Shown in pieces: positions 16,012-16,423 of a stretch of DNA of 16,423 bases (its first letter is position 1; each line of letters begins with the position of its first letter). The DNA comes from Pyrobaculum sp. (lineage in GTDB: Archaea > Thermoproteota > Thermoprotei > Thermoproteales > Thermoproteaceae), in NCBI GenBank assembly GCA_020833205.1, contig JAJHQT010000010.1:1-16423 (forward strand), read 5' to 3'. The notes below the pieces were generated by a model that saw only the letters and a list, made by a program, of their open reading frames with translations, searched no databases and was not told the origin of the DNA. The translations under genes and the position numbers were made by a program.

Positions 16012-16023
16012 CATTTGGCTTGT

Positions 16024-16041
16024 CGTCTCAAGCCTGAGACG
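16024..16041. repeat. Perfect inverted repeat upstream of rpoH
   Basis: CGTCTCA and TGAGACG form a 7-base perfect inverted repeat around the 4-base loop AGCC. It lies about 13 bases upstream of the rpoH TATA box, in the divergent promoter region, and so is placed like an operator or activator site. It shares the CGTCTC/GAGACG arms with the stem-loop at 8445-8465. Confidence 0.55.
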
Positions 16042-16050
16042 GTTAGAGAT

Positions 16051-16078
16051 AGTATTTTACTTAGAGTATTTTACTTCT
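16051..16078. repeat. Tandem 14-base AT-rich repeat
   Basis: AGTATTTTACTTAG (16051-16064) is followed directly by AGTATTTTACTTCT (16065-16078), identical at 12 of 14 positions. It lies between the rpoH promoter and the plus-strand frame beginning near 16093. It may be a paired regulator site or contain TATA-like elements for the plus-strand gene. Confidence 0.55.
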
Positions 16079-16092
16079 GAAATAGTCTATGA

Positions 16093-16347
16093 CATAACCC
16101 TCTCAAAGAATTTCTCTTTGGTCTGCTTTTCCTAGACCTATACAAAGAAATAAACAAGATCCATAGACAGACACGGCTGTTGGTGGAGATCCTCGTTTCT
16201 GGGGACTTCCTAGGACTACCGTTGCTTTCCACGTACTACTCATTAAGGCTCTTTCCCTACGTCTATCCGTCGCTGTCGGAGATCAGAAAAGAGGCGGTTA
16301 AAGAACACGACGTATTTGACCTCCTTGGGGAGCATCATGTCCACTGA
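16093..16347 (+). CDS. Small conserved-looking protein, start codon not identifiable
   Basis: The open frame encodes 84 residues without a stop, and from about 16135 it reads like a real protein: LYKEINKIHRQTRLLVEILV, then GDFLGLPLLSTYYSLRLFPY, then KEHDVFDLLGEHHVH and TGA. I do not recognise the family. It looks like an amphipathic, helical, soluble or membrane-associated small protein. No ATG, GTG or TTG lies before TTG 16180 and GTG 16183, which would cut into the conserved-looking part, so the gene may use a rare start, be frameshifted near its N-terminus, or have lost its start codon. It overlaps the next plus-strand frame by 11 bases, which suggests they belong together. It is divergent from rpoH. 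Confidence 0.45.
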   Translation, partial: HNPLKEFLFGLLFLDLYKEINKIHRQTRLLVEILVSGDFLGLPLLSTYYSLRLFPYVYPSLSEIRKEAVKEHDVFDLLGEHHVH

Positions 16348-16423
16348 CTACAGCTGGCACGCCATAGCAGTCGGCAACAGGTTTTTAGGCCTTTACAACT
16401 TCGTGGTTCTCAAGGCGCCGCCT
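16337..16423 (+). CDS. N-terminus of an unidentified protein (truncated by window edge)
   Basis: A frame opens with ATG at 16337 and continues to the right edge, giving 29 residues (MSTDYSWHAIAVGNRF, then LGLYNFVVLKAPP). It overlaps the previous frame's stop by 11 bases on the same strand, as in a coupled pair. Too little is visible to assign a family. The hydrophobic strand followed by Ala-Pro-Pro could lead into a nucleotide-binding loop, but that lies outside the window. Confidence 0.5.
   Translation, partial: MSTDYSWHAIAVGNRFLGLYNFVVLKAPP

Noticed and set aside
15800..16135. Plus-strand 111-codon frame opposite rpoH
   Set aside because: It is a shadow of rpoH and its promoter, with no protein-like conservation.

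Overview
The window looks like a stretch of chromosome from a hyperthermophilic crenarchaeon of the Thermoproteales, most like Pyrobaculum or a close relative. This rests on the archaeal-type RNA polymerase subunits, with RpoB in one piece and the largest subunit split into A' and A''. It also rests on archaeal/eukaryotic-type ribosomal proteins (eL18, eL30), archaeal methionine adenosyltransferase, an Sm-like protein, many GTG starts, and TATA boxes about 22-26 nt upstream of start codons (leaderless transcription). The genus is inferred from protein style and not proven.

Layout. Positions 1-2494 (+ strand) hold the 3' part of a Rio2-type kinase gene, open to the left edge, followed after 1 nt by a DUF460 protein (RuvC/RNase H-like folds plus a coiled coil). 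Positions 2495-2734 are a decayed spacer that carries a second, degraded copy of the rio2 3' end. Positions 2735-16014 are almost entirely minus strand. In transcription order (right to left) they encode rpoH, rpoB, rpoA', rpoA'', eL30, nusA-like, uS12, rpoD, [gap with an aldehyde:ferredoxin oxidoreductase relic on the plus strand], eL18, uL13, uS9, rpoN, then LSm and methionine adenosyltransferase. Positions 16015-16423 are a divergent region with a perfect hairpin, a tandem repeat, and two overlapping plus-strand reading frames. The first of these has no normal start codon and the second runs off the right edge.

How the genes work together. Six RNA polymerase subunits (H, B, A', A'', D, N), a NusA-like KH protein and six ribosomal proteins sit in one transcription/translation superoperon. 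Two ancestral archaeal clusters (rpoH-B-A'-A''-L30e-nusA-S12 and rpoD-L18e-L13-S9-rpoN) appear joined end to end at uS12/rpoD. Several genes begin with an overlap or near-overlap of the preceding stop (translational coupling), yet rpoH, rpoB, rpoA', eL30, uS12, eL18 and LSm each also have their own TATA box at leaderless spacing. The cluster is therefore probably read from many promoters.

The most unusual items are the gutted AOR gene wedged between rpoD and eL18, the rio2-derived direct repeat bracketing DUF460, the three consecutive stem-loops between rpoA'' and eL30, and the divergent region upstream of rpoH. I saw no CRISPR array, insertion sequence, tRNA or rRNA.
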